From Primulina eburnea (Eukaryota > Streptophyta > Magnoliopsida > Lamiales > Gesneriaceae): DNA of 64,000 bases. Shown here piece by piece: positions 48,901-61,950 of this stretch; position 1 is the stretch's first letter, and each line of letters begins with the position of its first letter. The stretch lies in contig NW_027331315.1 of NCBI RefSeq assembly GCF_022965805.1, positions 91,498 through 155,497 on the forward strand. Direction: 5' to 3'. The notes under the pieces are model-generated. The model was given only the letters and a program-made list of their open reading frames with translations, searched no databases and was not told where the DNA came from. Both the position numbers and the translations under genes were made by a program.

Positions 48901-51900
48901 CCCCAAAATAAAGTCCATAGAAATGTCAATCCAAGTTCTTTTTAAGAATAGCACGCAAAAGTGCTCCCAAAGTTCTATTTACAACTTCAGTTTGTCCATC
49001 CGTTTGAGGATGACAAGTAGTAGATTACAACAATATGGAGCAAAGTTTAGCCCATAAAGTAATCCAAAAATAGAATCCCTCCCCTTCTTAGTCCTAGGCA
49101 ACCGCAAAATAAAGTGCATAGAAATGTCAATCCAAGTTCTTTTTAAGAATAGCACGCAAAAGTGTTCTCAAATGTTTATTTACAACTTCAGTTTGTCCAT
49201 CCGTTTGGGGATGACAAGTAGTAGATTACAACAATATTGAGCAAAGTTTAGCCCATATAAGTTCTATTGACAACTTCAGTTTGTCCATCCGTTTGAGGAT
49301 GACAAATAGTAGATTACAACAATATTGAGCAAAGTTTATCCCATAAAGTAATCCAAAAATAGAATCCCTCCACTTCTTAGTCCTAGGCAACCCCAAAATA
49401 AAGTCCATAGAAATGTCAATCCAAGTTCTTTTTAAGAATAGCACGCAAAAGTGCTCCCAAAGTTCTATTTACAACTTCAGTTTGTCCATCCGTTTGAGGA
49501 TGACAAGTAGTAGATTACAACAATATGGAGCAAAGTTTAGCCCATAAAGTAATCCAAAAATAGAATCCCTCCCCTTCTTAGTCCTAGGCAACCGCAAAAT
49601 AAAGTGCATAGAAATGTCAATCCAAGTTCTTTTTAAGAATAGCACGCAAAAGTGTTCTCAAAGTTCTATTTACAACTTCAGTTTGTCCATCCGTTTGAGG
49701 ATGACAAGTAGTAGATTACAACAATATTGAGCAAAGTTTAGCCCATAAAGTAATCCAAAAATAGAATCCCTCCCCTTCTTAGTCCTAGGCAACCCCAAAA
49801 TAAAGTCCATAGAAATGTCAATCAAAGTTCTTTTAAGAATAGCACGCAAATATTGAGCAAAGTTCTATTTCAACTTCAGTTTGTCCATCCGTTTGAGGAT
49901 GACAAGTAGTAGATTACAACAATATGGAGCAAAGTTTAGCCCATAAAGTAATCCAAAAATAGAATCCCTCCCCTTCTTAGTCCTAGACAACCCCAAAATA
50001 AAGTCCATAGAAATGTCAATCCAAGTTCTTTTAAGAATAGCACGCACAAGTGTTCCCAAAGTTCTATTTACAACTTCAGTTTGTCCATCCGTTTGGGGAT
50101 GACAAGTAGTAGATTACAACAATATTGAGCAAAGTTTAGCCCATATAAGTTCTATTGACAACTTCAGTTTGTCTATCCGTTTGAGGATGACAAGTAGTAG
50201 ATTACAACAATATTGAGCAAAGTTTAGCCCATAAAGTAATCCAAAAATAGAATCCCTCCACTTCTTAGTCCTAGGCAACCCCAAAATAAAGTCCATAGAA
50301 ATGTCAATCCAAGTTCTTTTTAAGAATAGCACGCAAAAGTGTTCCCAAAGTTCTATTTACAACTTCAGTTTGTCCATCCGTTTGAGGATGACAAGTAGTA
50401 GATTACAACAATATTGAGCAAAGTTTAGCCCATAAAGTAATCCAAAAATAGAATCCCTCCCCTTCTTAGTCCTAGGCAACCCCAAAATAAAGTGCATAGA
50501 AATGTCAATCCAAGTTCTTTTAAGAATAGCACGCAAAAGTGTTCCCAAAGTTCTATTTACAACTTCAGTTTGTCCATCCGTTTGAGGATGACAAGTAGTA
50601 GATTACAACAATATTGAGCAAAGTTTAGCCCATAAAGTAATCCAAAAATAGAATCCCTCACCTTCTTAGTCCTAGGCAACCCCAAAATAAAGTCCATAGA
50701 AATGTCAATCCAAGTTCTTTTAAGAATAGCACGCAAAAGTGTTCCCAAAGTTCTATTTACAACTTCAGTTTGTCCATCTGTTTGAGGATGACAAGTAGTA
50801 GATTACAACAATATTGAGCAAAGTTTAGCCCATAAAGTAATCCAAAAATAGAATCCCTCCCCTTCTTAGTCCTAGGCAACCCCAAAATAAAGTCCATAGA
50901 AATGTCAATCCAAGTTCTTTTTAAGAATAGCACGCAAAAGTGTTCCCAAAGTTCTATTTACAACTTCAGTTTGTCCATCTGTTTGAGGATGACAAGTAGT
51001 AGATTACAACAATATTGAGCAAAGTTTAGCCCATAAAGTAATCCAAAAATAGAATCCCTCCCCTTCTTAGTCCTAGGCAACCCCAAAATAAAGTCCATAG
51101 AAATGTCAATCCAAGTTCTTTTAAGAATAGCACGCACAAGTGTTCCCAAAGTTCTATTTACAACTTCAGTTTGTCCATCCGTTTGGGGATGACAAGTAGT
51201 AGATTACAACAATATTGAGCAAAGTTTAGCCCATATAAGTTCTATTGACAACTTCAGTTTGTCCATCCGTTTGAGGATGACAAATAGTAGATTACAACAA
51301 TATTGAGCAAAGTTTAGCCCATAAAGTAATCCAAAAATAGAATCCCTCCCCTTCTTAGTCCTAGGCAACCCCAAAATAAAGTCCATAGAAATGTCAATCC
51401 AAGTTCTTTTTAAGAATAACACGCAAAAGTGTTCTCAAAGTTCTATTTACAACTTCAGTTTGTCCATCCGTTTGAGGATGACAAGTAGTAGATTACAACA
51501 ATATTGAGCAAAGTTTAGCCCATAAAGTAATCCAAAAATAGAATCCCTCACCTTCTTAGTCCTAGGCAACCCCAAAATAAAGTCCATAGAAATGTCAGTC
51601 CAAGTTCTTTTAAGAATAGCACGCAAAAGTGTTCCCAAAGTTCTATTTACAACTTCAGTTTGTCCATCCGTTTGAGGATGACAAGTAGTAGATTACAACA
51701 TTATTGTGCAAAGTTTAGCCCATAAAGTAATCCAAAAATAGAATCCCTCCCCTTCTTAGTCCTAGGCAACCCCAAAATAAAGTCCATAGAAATGTCAATC
51801 CAAGTTCTTTTTAAGAATAGCACGCAAAAGTGTTCCCAAAGTTCTATTTACAACTTCAGTTTGTCCATCTGTTTGAGGATGACAAGTAGTAGATTACAAC

Positions 51901-54900
51901 AATATTGAGCAAAGTTTAGCCCATAAAGTAATCCAAAAATAGAATCCCTCCCCTTCTTAGTCCTAGGCAACCCCAAAATAAAGTCCATAGAAATGTCAAT
52001 CCAAGTTCTTTTTAAGAATAGCACGCAAAAGTGTTCCCAAAGTTCTATTTACAACTTCAGTTTGTCCATCCGTTTGAGGATGACAAGTAGTAGATTACAA
52101 CAATATTGAGCAAAGTTTAGCCCATAAAGTAATCCAAAAATAGAATCCCTCCCCTTCTTAGTCCTAGGCAACCCCAAAATAAAGTCCATAGAAATGTCAA
52201 TCCAAGTTCTTTTAAGAATAGCACGCAAAAGTGTTCCCAAAGTTCTATTTACAACTTCAGTTTGTCCATCCGTTTGGGGATGACAAGTAGTAGATTACAA
52301 CAATATTGAGCAAAGTTTAGCCCATATAAGTTCTATTGACAACTTCAGTTTGTCCATCCGTTTGAGGATGACAAATAGTAGATTACAACAATATTGAGCA
52401 AAGTTTAGCCCATAAAGTAATCCAAAAATAGAATCCCTCCCCTTCTTAGTCCTAGGCAACCCCAAAATAAAGTCCATAGAAATGTCAATCCAAGTTCTTT
52501 TTAAGAATAACACGCAAAAGTGTTCTCAAAGTTCTATTTACAACTTCAGTTTGTCCATCCGTTTGAGGATGACAAGTAGTAGATTACAACAATATTGAGC
52601 AAAGTTTAGCCCATAAAGTAATCCAAAAATAGAATCCCTCACCTTCTTAGTCCTAGGCAACCCCAAAATAAAGTCTATAGAAATGTCAGTCCAAGTTCTT
52701 TTAAGAATAGCACGCAAAAGTGTTCCCAAAGTTCTATTTACAACTTCAGTTTGTCCATCCGTTTGAGGATGACAAGTAGTAGATTACAACAATATTGAGC
52801 AAAGTTTAGCCCATAAAGTAATCCAAAAATAGAATCCCTCCCCTTCTTAGTCCTAGGCAACCCCAAAATAAAGTCCATAGAAATGTCAATCCAAGTTCTT
52901 TTTAAGAATAGCACGCAAAAGTGTTCCCAAAGTTCTATTTACAACTTCAGTTTGTCCATCTGTTTGAGGATGACAAGTAGTAGATTACAACAATATTGAG
53001 CAAAGTTTAGCCCATAAAGTAATCCAAAAATAGAATCCCTCCCCTTCTTAGTCCTAGGCAACCCCAAAATAAAGTCCATAGAAATGTCAATCCAAGTTCT
53101 TTTAAGAATAGCACGCAAAAGTGTTCCCAAAGTTCTATTTACAACTTCAGTTTGTCCATCCGTTTGAGGATGACAAGTAGTAGATTACAACAATATTGAG
53201 CAAAGTTTAGCCCATAAAGTAATCCAAAAATAGAATCCCTCCCCTTCTTAGTCCTAGGCAACCCCAAAATAAAGTCCATAGAAATGTCAGTCCAAGTTCT
53301 TTTAAGAATAGCACGCAAAAGTGTTCCCAAAGTTCTATTTACAACTTCAGTTTGTCCATCCGTTTGAGGATGACAAGTAGTAGATTACAACATTATTGAT
53401 GCAAAGTTTAGCCCATAAAGTAATCCAAAAATAGAATCCCTCCCCTTCTTAGTCCTAGGCAACCCCAAAATAAAGTCCATAGAAATGTCAATCCAAGTTC
53501 TTTTTAAGAATAGCACGCAAAAGTGTTCCCATAGTTCTATTTACAACTTCAGTTTGTCCATCTGTTTGAGGATGACAAGTAGTAGATTACAACAATATTG
53601 AGCAAAGTTTAGCCATAAAGTAATCCAAAAATAGAATCCCTCCCCTTCTTAGTCCTAGGCTAACCCCAAAATAAAGTCCATAGAAATGTCAATCCAAGTT
53701 CTTTTAAGAATAGCACGCAAAAGTGTTCCCAAAGTTCTATTTACAACTTCAGTTTGTCCATCCGTTTGAGGATGACAAGTAGTAGATTACAACAATATTG
53801 AGCAAAGTTTAGCCCATAAAGTAATCCAAAAATAGAATCCCTCCCCTTCTTAGTCCTAGGCAACCCCAAAATAAAGTCCATAGAAATGTCAATCCAAGTT
53901 CTTTTTAAGAATAGCACGCAAAAGTGTTCCCAAAGTTCTATTTACAACTTCAGTTTGTCCATCGTTTGAGGATGACAAGTAGTAGATTACAACAATATTG
54001 AGCAAAGTTTAGCCCATAAAGTAATCCAAAAATAGAATCCCTCCCCTTCTTAGTCCTAGGCAACCCCAAAATAAAGTCCATAGAAATGTCAATCCAAGTT
54101 CTTTTTAAGAATAGCACGCAAAAGTGTTCCAAAGTTCTATTTACAACTTCAGTTTGTCCATCCGTTTGAGGATGACAAGTAGTAGATTACAACAATATTG
54201 AGCAAAGTTTAGCCCATAAAGTAATCCAAAAATAGAATCCCTCCCCTTCTTAGTCCTAGGCAACCCCAAAATAAAGTCCATAGAAATGTCAGTCCAAGTT
54301 CTTTTAAGAATAGCACGCAAAAGTGTTCCCAAAGTTCTATTTACAACTTCAGTTTGTCCATCCGTTTGAGGATGACAAGTAGTAGATTACAACATTATTG
54401 AGCAAAGTTTAGCCCATAAAGTAATCCAAAAATAGAATCCCTCCCCTTCTTAGTCCTAGGCAACCCCAAAATAAAGTCCATAGAAATGTCAATCCAAGTT
54501 CTTTTTAAGAATAGCACGCAAAAGTGTTCCCAAAGTTCTATTTACAACTTCAGTTTGTCCATCTGTTTGAGGATGACAAGTAGTAGATTACAACAATATT
54601 GAGCAAAGTTTAGCCCATAAAGTAATCCAAAAATAGAATCCCTCCCCTTCTTAGTCCTAGGCAACCCCAAAATAAAGTCCATAGAAATGTCAATCCAAGT
54701 TCTTTTTAAGAATAGCACGCAAAAGTGTTCCCAAAGTTCTATTTACAACTTCAGTTTGTCCATCCGTTTGAGGATGACAAGTAGTAGATTACAACAATAT
54801 TGAGCAAAGTTTAGCCCATAAAGTAATCCAAAAATAGAATCCCTCCCCTTCTTAGTCCTAGGCAACCCCAAAATAAAGTCCATAGAAATGTCAATCCAAG

Positions 54901-57900
54901 TTCTTTTAAGAATAGCACGCACAAGTGTTCCCAAAGTTCTATTTACAACTTCAGTTTGTCCATCCGTTTGGGGATGACAAGTAGTAGATTACAACAATAT
55001 TGAGCAAAGTTTAGCTCATATAAGTTCTATTGACAACTTCAGTTTGTCCATCCGTTTGAGGATGACAAATAGTAGATTACAACAATATTGAGCAAAGTTT
55101 AGCCCATAAAGTAATCCAAAAATAGAATCCCTCCCCTTCTTAGTCCTAGGCAACCCCAAAATAAAGTCCATAGAAATGTCAATCCAAGTTCTTTTTAATA
55201 ATAGCACGCAAAAGTGTTCTCAAAGTTCTATTTACAACTTCAGTTTGTCCATCCGTTTGAGGATGACAAGTAGTAGATTACAACAATATTGAGCAAAGTT
55301 TAGCCCATAAAGTAATCCAAAAATAGAATCCCTCCCCTTCTTAGTCCTAGGCAACCCCAAAATAAAGTGCATAGAAATGTCAATCCAAGTTCTTTTAAGA
55401 ATAGCACGCAAAAGTGTTCCCAAAGTTCTATTTACAACTTCAGTTTGCCCATCCGTTTGAGGATGACAAGTAGTAGATTACAACAATATTGAGCAAAGTT
55501 TAGCCCATATAAGTTCTATTGACAACTTCAGTTTGTCCATCCGTTTGAGGATGACAAATAGTAGATTACAACAACATTGAGCAAAGTTTAGCCCAAAAAG
55601 TAATCCAAAAATAGAATCCCTCCCCTTCTTAGTCCTAGGCAACCCCAAAATAAAGTCCATAGAAATGTCAATCCAAGTTCTTTTTAATAATAGCACGCAA
55701 AAGTGTTCTCAAAGTTCTATTTACAACTTCAGTTTGTCCATCTGTTTGAGGATGACAAGTAGTAGATTACAACAATATTGAGCAAAGTTTGGCCATAAAG
55801 TAATCCAAAAATAGAATCCCTCCCCTTCTTAGTCCTAGGCTACCCCAAAATAAAGTCCATAGAAATGTCAATCCAAGTTCTTTTTAATAATAGCACGCAA
55901 AAGTGTTCCCAAAGTTCTATTTACAACTTCAGTTTGTCCATCCGTTTGAGGATGACAAGTAGTAGATTACAACAATATTGAGCAAAGTTTAGACCATAAA
56001 GTAATCCAAAAATAGAATCCCTCCCCTTCTTAGTCCTAGGCAACCCCAAAATAAAGTCCATAGAAATGTCAATCCAAGTTCTTTTAAGAATAGCACGCAC
56101 AAGTGTTCCCAAAGTTCTATTTACAACTTCAGTTTGTCCATCCGTTTGGGGATGACAAGTAGTAGATTACAACAATATTGAGCAAAGTTTAGCCCATATA
56201 AGTTCTATTGACAACTTCAGTTTGTCCATCCGTTTGAGGATGACAAATAGTAGATTACAACAATATTGAGAAAAGTTTAGCCCATAAAGTAATCCAAAAA
56301 TAGAATCCCTCCCCTTCTTAGTCCTAGGCAACCCCAAAATAAAGTCCATAGAAATGTCAATCCAAGTTCTTTTAAGAATAGCACGCAAAAGTGTTCTCAA
56401 AGTTCTATTTACAACTTCAGTTTGTCCATCCGTTTGAGGATGACAAGTAGTAGATTACAACAATATTGAGCAAAGTTTAGCCCATAAAGTAATCCAAAAA
56501 TAGAATCCCTCCCCTTCTTAGTCCTAGGCAACCCCAAAATAAAGTCCATAGAAATGTCAAGTCCAAGTTCTTTTAAGAATAGCACGCAAAAGTGTTCCCA
56601 AAGTTCTATTTACAACTTCAGTTTGTCCATCCGTTTGAGGATGACAAGTAGTAGATTACAACATTATTGTAGCAAAGTTTAGCCCATAAAGTAATCCAAA
56701 AATAGAATCCCTCCCCTTCTTAGTCCTAGGCAACCCCAAAATAAAGTCCATAGAAATGTCAATCCAAGTTCTTTTAAGAATAGCACGCAAAAGTGTTCCC
56801 AAAGTTCTATTTACAACTTCAGTTTGTCCATCTGTTTGAGGATGACAATTAGTAGATTACAACAATATTGAGCAAAGTTTAGCCATAAAGTAATCCAAAA
56901 ATAGAATCCCTCCCCTTCTTAGTCCTAGGCTAACCCCAAAATAAAGTCCATAGAAATGTCAATCCAAGTTCTTTTTAAGAATAGCACGCAAAAGTGTTCC
57001 CAAAGTTCTATTTACAACTTCAGTTTGTCCATCCGTTTGAGGATGACAAGTAGTAGATTACAACAATATTGAGCAAAGTTTAGCCCATAAAGTAATCCAA
57101 AAATAGAATCCCTCCCCTTCTTAGTCCTAGGCAACCCCAAAATAAAGTCCATAGAAATGTCAATCCAAGTTCTTTTAAGAATAGCACGCACAAGTGTTCC
57201 CAAAGTTCTATTTACAACTTCAGTTTGTCCATCCGTTTGGGGATGACAAGTAGTAGATTACAACAATATTGAGCAAAGTTTAGCCCATATAAGTTCTATT
57301 GACAACTTCAGTTTGTCCATCCGTTTGAGGATGACAAATAGTAGATTACAACAATATTGAGCAAAGTTTAGCCCATAAAGTAATCCAAAAATAGAATCCC
57401 TCCCCTTCTTAGTCCTAGGCAACCCCAAAATAAAGTCCATAGAAATGTCAATCCAAGTTCTTTTTAAGAATAACACGCAAAAGTGTTCTCAAAGTTCTAT
57501 TTACAACTTCAGTTTGTCCATCCGTTTGAGGATGACAAGTAGTAGATTACAACAATATTGAGCAAAGTTTAGCCCATAAAGTAATCCAAAAATAGAATCC
57601 CTCACCTTCTTAGTCCTAGGCAACCCCAAAATAAAGTCCATAGAAATGTCAGTCCAAGTTCTTTTAAGAATAGCACGCAAAAGTGTTCCCAAAGTTCTAT
57701 TTACAACTTCAGTTTGTCCATCCGTTTGAGGATGACAAGTAGTAGATTACAACATTATTGTGCAAAGTTTAGCCCATAAAGTAATCCAAAAATAGAATCC
57801 CTCCCCTTCTTAGTCCTAGGCAACCCCAAAATAAAGTCCATAGAAATGTCAATCCAAGTTCTTTTAAGAATAGCACGCAAAAGTGTTCCAAAGTTCTATT

Positions 57901-60900
57901 TACAACTTCAGTTTGTCCATCCGTTTGAGGATGACAAGTAGTAGATTACAACAATATTGAGCAAAGTTTAGCCCATAAAGTAATCCAAAAATAGAATCCC
58001 TCCCCTTCTTAGTCCTAGGCAACCCCAAATAAAGTCATAGAAATGTCAGTCCAAGTTCTTTTAAGAATAGCACGCAAAAGTGTTCCAAAGTTCTATTTAC
58101 AACTTCAGTTTGTCCATCCGTTTGAGGATGACAAGTAGTAGATTACAACAATATTGAGCAAAGTTTAGCCCATAAAGTAATCCAAAAATAGAATCCCTCC
58201 CCTTCTTAGTCCTAGGCAACCCCAAAATAAAGTCCATAGAAATGTCAATCCAAGTTCTTTTAAGAATAGCACGCAAAAGTGTTCCCAAAGTTCTATTTAC
58301 AACTTCAGTTTGTCCATCTGTTTGAGGATGACAAGTAGTAGATTACAACAATATTACAACAATATTGAGCAAAGTTTAGCCCATAAAGTAATCCAAAAAT
58401 AGAATCCCTCCCCTTCTTAGTCCTAGGCAACCCCAAAATAAAGTCCATAGAAATGTCAATCCAAGTTCTTTTAAGAATAACACGCAAAAGTGTTCTCAAA
58501 GTTCTATTTACAACTTCAGTTTGTCCATCCGTTTGAGGATGACAAGTAGTAGATTACAACAATATTGAGCAAAGTTTAGCCCATAAAGTAATCCAAAAAT
58601 AGAATCCCTCACCTTCTTAGTCCTAGGCAACCCCAAAATAAAGTCCATAGAAATGTCAGTCCAAGTTCTTTTAAGAATAGCACGCAAAAGTGTTCCCAAA
58701 GTTCTATTTACAACTTCAGTTTGTCCATCCGTTTGAGGATGACAAGTAGTAGATTACAACTTTATTGTGCAAAGTTTAGCCCATAAAGTAATCCAAAAAT
58801 AGAATCCCTCCCCTTCTTAGTCCTAGGCAACCCCAAAATAAAGTCCATAGAAATGTCAATCCAAGTTCTTTTTAAGAATAGCACGCAAAAGTGTTCCCAA
58901 AGTTCTATTTACAACTTCAGTTTGTCCATCTGTTTGAGGATGACAAGTAGTAGATTACAACAATATTGAGCAAAGTTTAGCCCATAAAGTAATCCAAAAA
59001 TAGAATCCCTCCCCTTCTTAGTCCTAGGCTAACCCCAAAATAAAGTCCATAGAAATGTCAATCCAAGTTCTTTTAAGAATAGCACGCAAAAGTGTTCCCA
59101 AAGTTCTATTTACAACTTCAGTTTGTCCATCCGTTTGAGGATGACAAGTAGTAGATTACAACAATATTGAGCAAAGTTTAGCCCATAAAGTAATCCAAAA
59201 ATAGAATCCCTCCCCTTCTTAGTCCTAGGCAACCCCAAAATAAAGTCCATAGAAATGTCAATCCAAGTGCTTTTAAGAATAGCACGCACAAGTGTTCCCA
59301 AAGTTCTATTTACAACTTCAGTTTGTCCATCCGTTTGGGGATGACAAGTAGTAGATTACAACAATATGAGCAACGTTTAGCCCATATAAGTTCTATTGAC
59401 AACTTCAGTTTGTCCATCCGTTTGAGGATGACAAATAGTAGATTACAACAATATTGAGCAAAGTTTAGCCCATAAAGTAATCCAAAAATAGAATCCCTCC
59501 CCTTCTTAGTCCTAGGCAACCCCAAATAAAGTCCATAGAAATGTCAATCCAAGTTCTTTTTAAGAATAACACGCAAAAGTGTTCTCAAAGTTCTATTTAC
59601 AACTTCAGTTTGTCCATCCGTTTGAGGATGACAAGTAGTAGATTACAACAATATTGAGCAAAGTTTAGCCCATAAAGTAATCCAAAAATAGAATCCCTCA
59701 CCTTCTTAGTCCTAGGCAACCCCAAAATAAAGTCCATAGAAATGTCAGTCCAAGTTCTTTTTAAGAATAGCACGCAAAAGTGTTCCCAAAAGTTCTATTT
59801 ACAAACTTCAGTTGTCCATCCGTTTGAGGATGACAAGTAGTAGATTACAACATTATTGTGCAAAGTTTAGCCCATAAAGTAATCCAAAAATAGAATCCCT
59901 CCCCTTCTTAGTCCTAGGCAACCCCAAAATAAAGTCCATAGAAATGTCAATCCAAGTTCTTTTTAAGAATAGCACGCAAAAGTGTTCCCAATAGTTCTAT
60001 TTACAACTTCAGTTTGTCCATCCGTTTGAGGATGACAAGTAGTAGATTACAACAATATTGAGCAAAGTTTAGCCATAAAGTAATCAAAAATAGAATCCCT
60101 CCCCTTCTTAGTCCTAGGCTACCCCAAAATAAAGTCCATAGAAATGTCAATCCAAGTTCTTTTTAAGAATAGCACGCAAAAGTGTTCCCAAAGTTCTATT
60201 TACAACTTCAGTTTGTCCATCGTTTGAGGATGACAAGTAGTAGATTACAACAATATTGAGCAAAGTTTAGCCCATAAAGTAATCCAAAAATAGAATCCCT
60301 CCCCTTCTTAGTCCTAGGCAACCCCAAAATAAAGTCCATAGAAATGTCAATCCAAGTTCTTTTAAGAATAGCACGCACAATGTTCCCAAAGTTCTATTTA
60401 CAACTTCAGTTTGTCCATCCGTTTGTGGATGACAAGTAGTAGATTACAACAATATTGAGCAAAGTTTAGCCCATATAAGTTCTATTGACAACTTCAGTTT
60501 GTCCATCCGTTTGAGGATGACAAATAGTAGATTACAACAATATTGTGCAAAGTTTAGCCAAAAAAGTAATCCAAAAATAGAATCCCTCCCCTTCTTAGTC
60601 CTAGGCAACCCCAAAATAAAGTCCATAGAAATGTCAATCCAAGTTCTTTTTAAGAATAGCACGCAAAAGTGTTCTCAAAGTCTATTTACAACTTCAGTTT
60701 GTCCATTCGTTTGAGGATGACAAGTAGTAGATTACAACAATATTGAGCAAAGTTTAGCCCATAAAGTAATCCAAAAATAGAATCCCTCCTCTTCTTAGTC
60801 CTAGGCAACCCCAAAATAAGTCCATAGAAATGTCAATCCAAGTTCTTTAAGAATAGCACGCAAATATTGAGCAAAGTTCTATTTTCAACTTCAGTTTGTC

Positions 60901-61950
60901 CATCCGTTTGAGGATGACAAGTAGTAGATTACAACAATATGGAGCAAAGTTTAGCCCATAAAGTAATCCAAAAATAGAATCCCTCCCCCTTCTTAGTCCT
61001 AGGCAACCCCAAAATAAAGTTCCATAGAAATGTCAATCCAAGTTCTTTTAAGATAGCACGCACAAGTGTTCCCAAAGTTCTATTTACAAACTTCAGTTTG
61101 TCCATCCGTTTGGGGATGACAAGTAGTAGATACAAAATATTGAGCAAAGTTTAGCCCCATATAGTTCTATTGACAACTTCAGTTTGTCCATCCGTTGAGG
61201 ATGACAAATAGTAGATTACAACAAAATTGAGCAAAGTTTAGCCCAAAAGTAATCCAAAAATAGAAATCCCTCCCCTTCTTAGTCCTAGGCAACCCCAAAA
61301 TAAAGTCCATAGAAATGTCATCCAAGTTCTTTTTAATAATAGCACGCAAAAGTGTTCTCAAAGTTCTATTTACAACTTCATTTGTCCATCCGTTTGAGGA
61401 TGACAAGTAGTAGATTACAACAATATTGAGCAAAGTTTAGCCCATAAAGTAATCCAAAAATAGAATCCCTCCCCTTCTTAGTCCTAGGCAACCCCAAAAT
61501 AAGTGCATAGAAATATCAATCCAAGTTCTTTTTAAGAATAGCACGCAAAAGTGTTCCCAAAGTTCTATTTACAACTTCAGTTGGCCCATCCGTTTGAGGA
61601 TGACAAGTAGTAGATTACAACAATATTGAGGCAAAGTTTAGCCCATATAAGTAATCTAAAAATAGAATCCCTCACCTCTTAGTCCTAGGCAACCCCCAAA
61701 TAAGTCTATAGAAATGTCAGTCCAAGTTCTTTTAAGAATAGCACGCAAAGTGTTCCCAAAGTTCTATTTACAACTTCAGTTTGTCCATCCGTTTGAGGAT
61801 GACAAGTAGTAGATTACAACAATATGGAGCAAAGTTTAGCCCATAAGTAATCCAAAAATAGATCCCTTCCCTTCTTAGTCCTAGGCAACCCCAAAATAAT
61901 AGTCCATAGAAATGTCAATCAAGTTCTTTTAAGAATAGCACGCACAAGTG
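45943..61950 (-). repeat. Satellite array segment right of element 3
   Basis: About 80 monomers with truncated ~90-bp units at about 46180, 46869, 48761, 49251, 50139, 51229, 52320, 55014, 55503, 56192, 57283, 59380, 60469 and 61153. Gaps are 90 + n x 200 throughout, with n from 2 to 13. The first is 490 bp from 37587 once element 3 is removed. The stretch 52540-54900 is more uniform and resembles the monomeric domain at the start of the window. At about 58343-58367 'acaacaatatt' is duplicated. One-base indels become frequent beyond about 60.8 kb. Confidence 0.92.
48955..56180 (-). repeat. Segmental duplication of the array, copy B (without element 3)
   Basis: The counterpart of 31440-46860. 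It shares the rare monomer variants KKWRDS/YGINF (49226-49444 with 31710-31928), LSRTKK with NFAPYCC (49865-50059 with 32317-32544) and FGLNFAQCCC (55478-55696 with 46155-46373). The unoccupied element 3 target caagt lies at 55267-55271, exactly where the offset predicts. The region 52540-54900 does not match copy A, so it was replaced or expanded in one copy. Confidence 0.75.
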
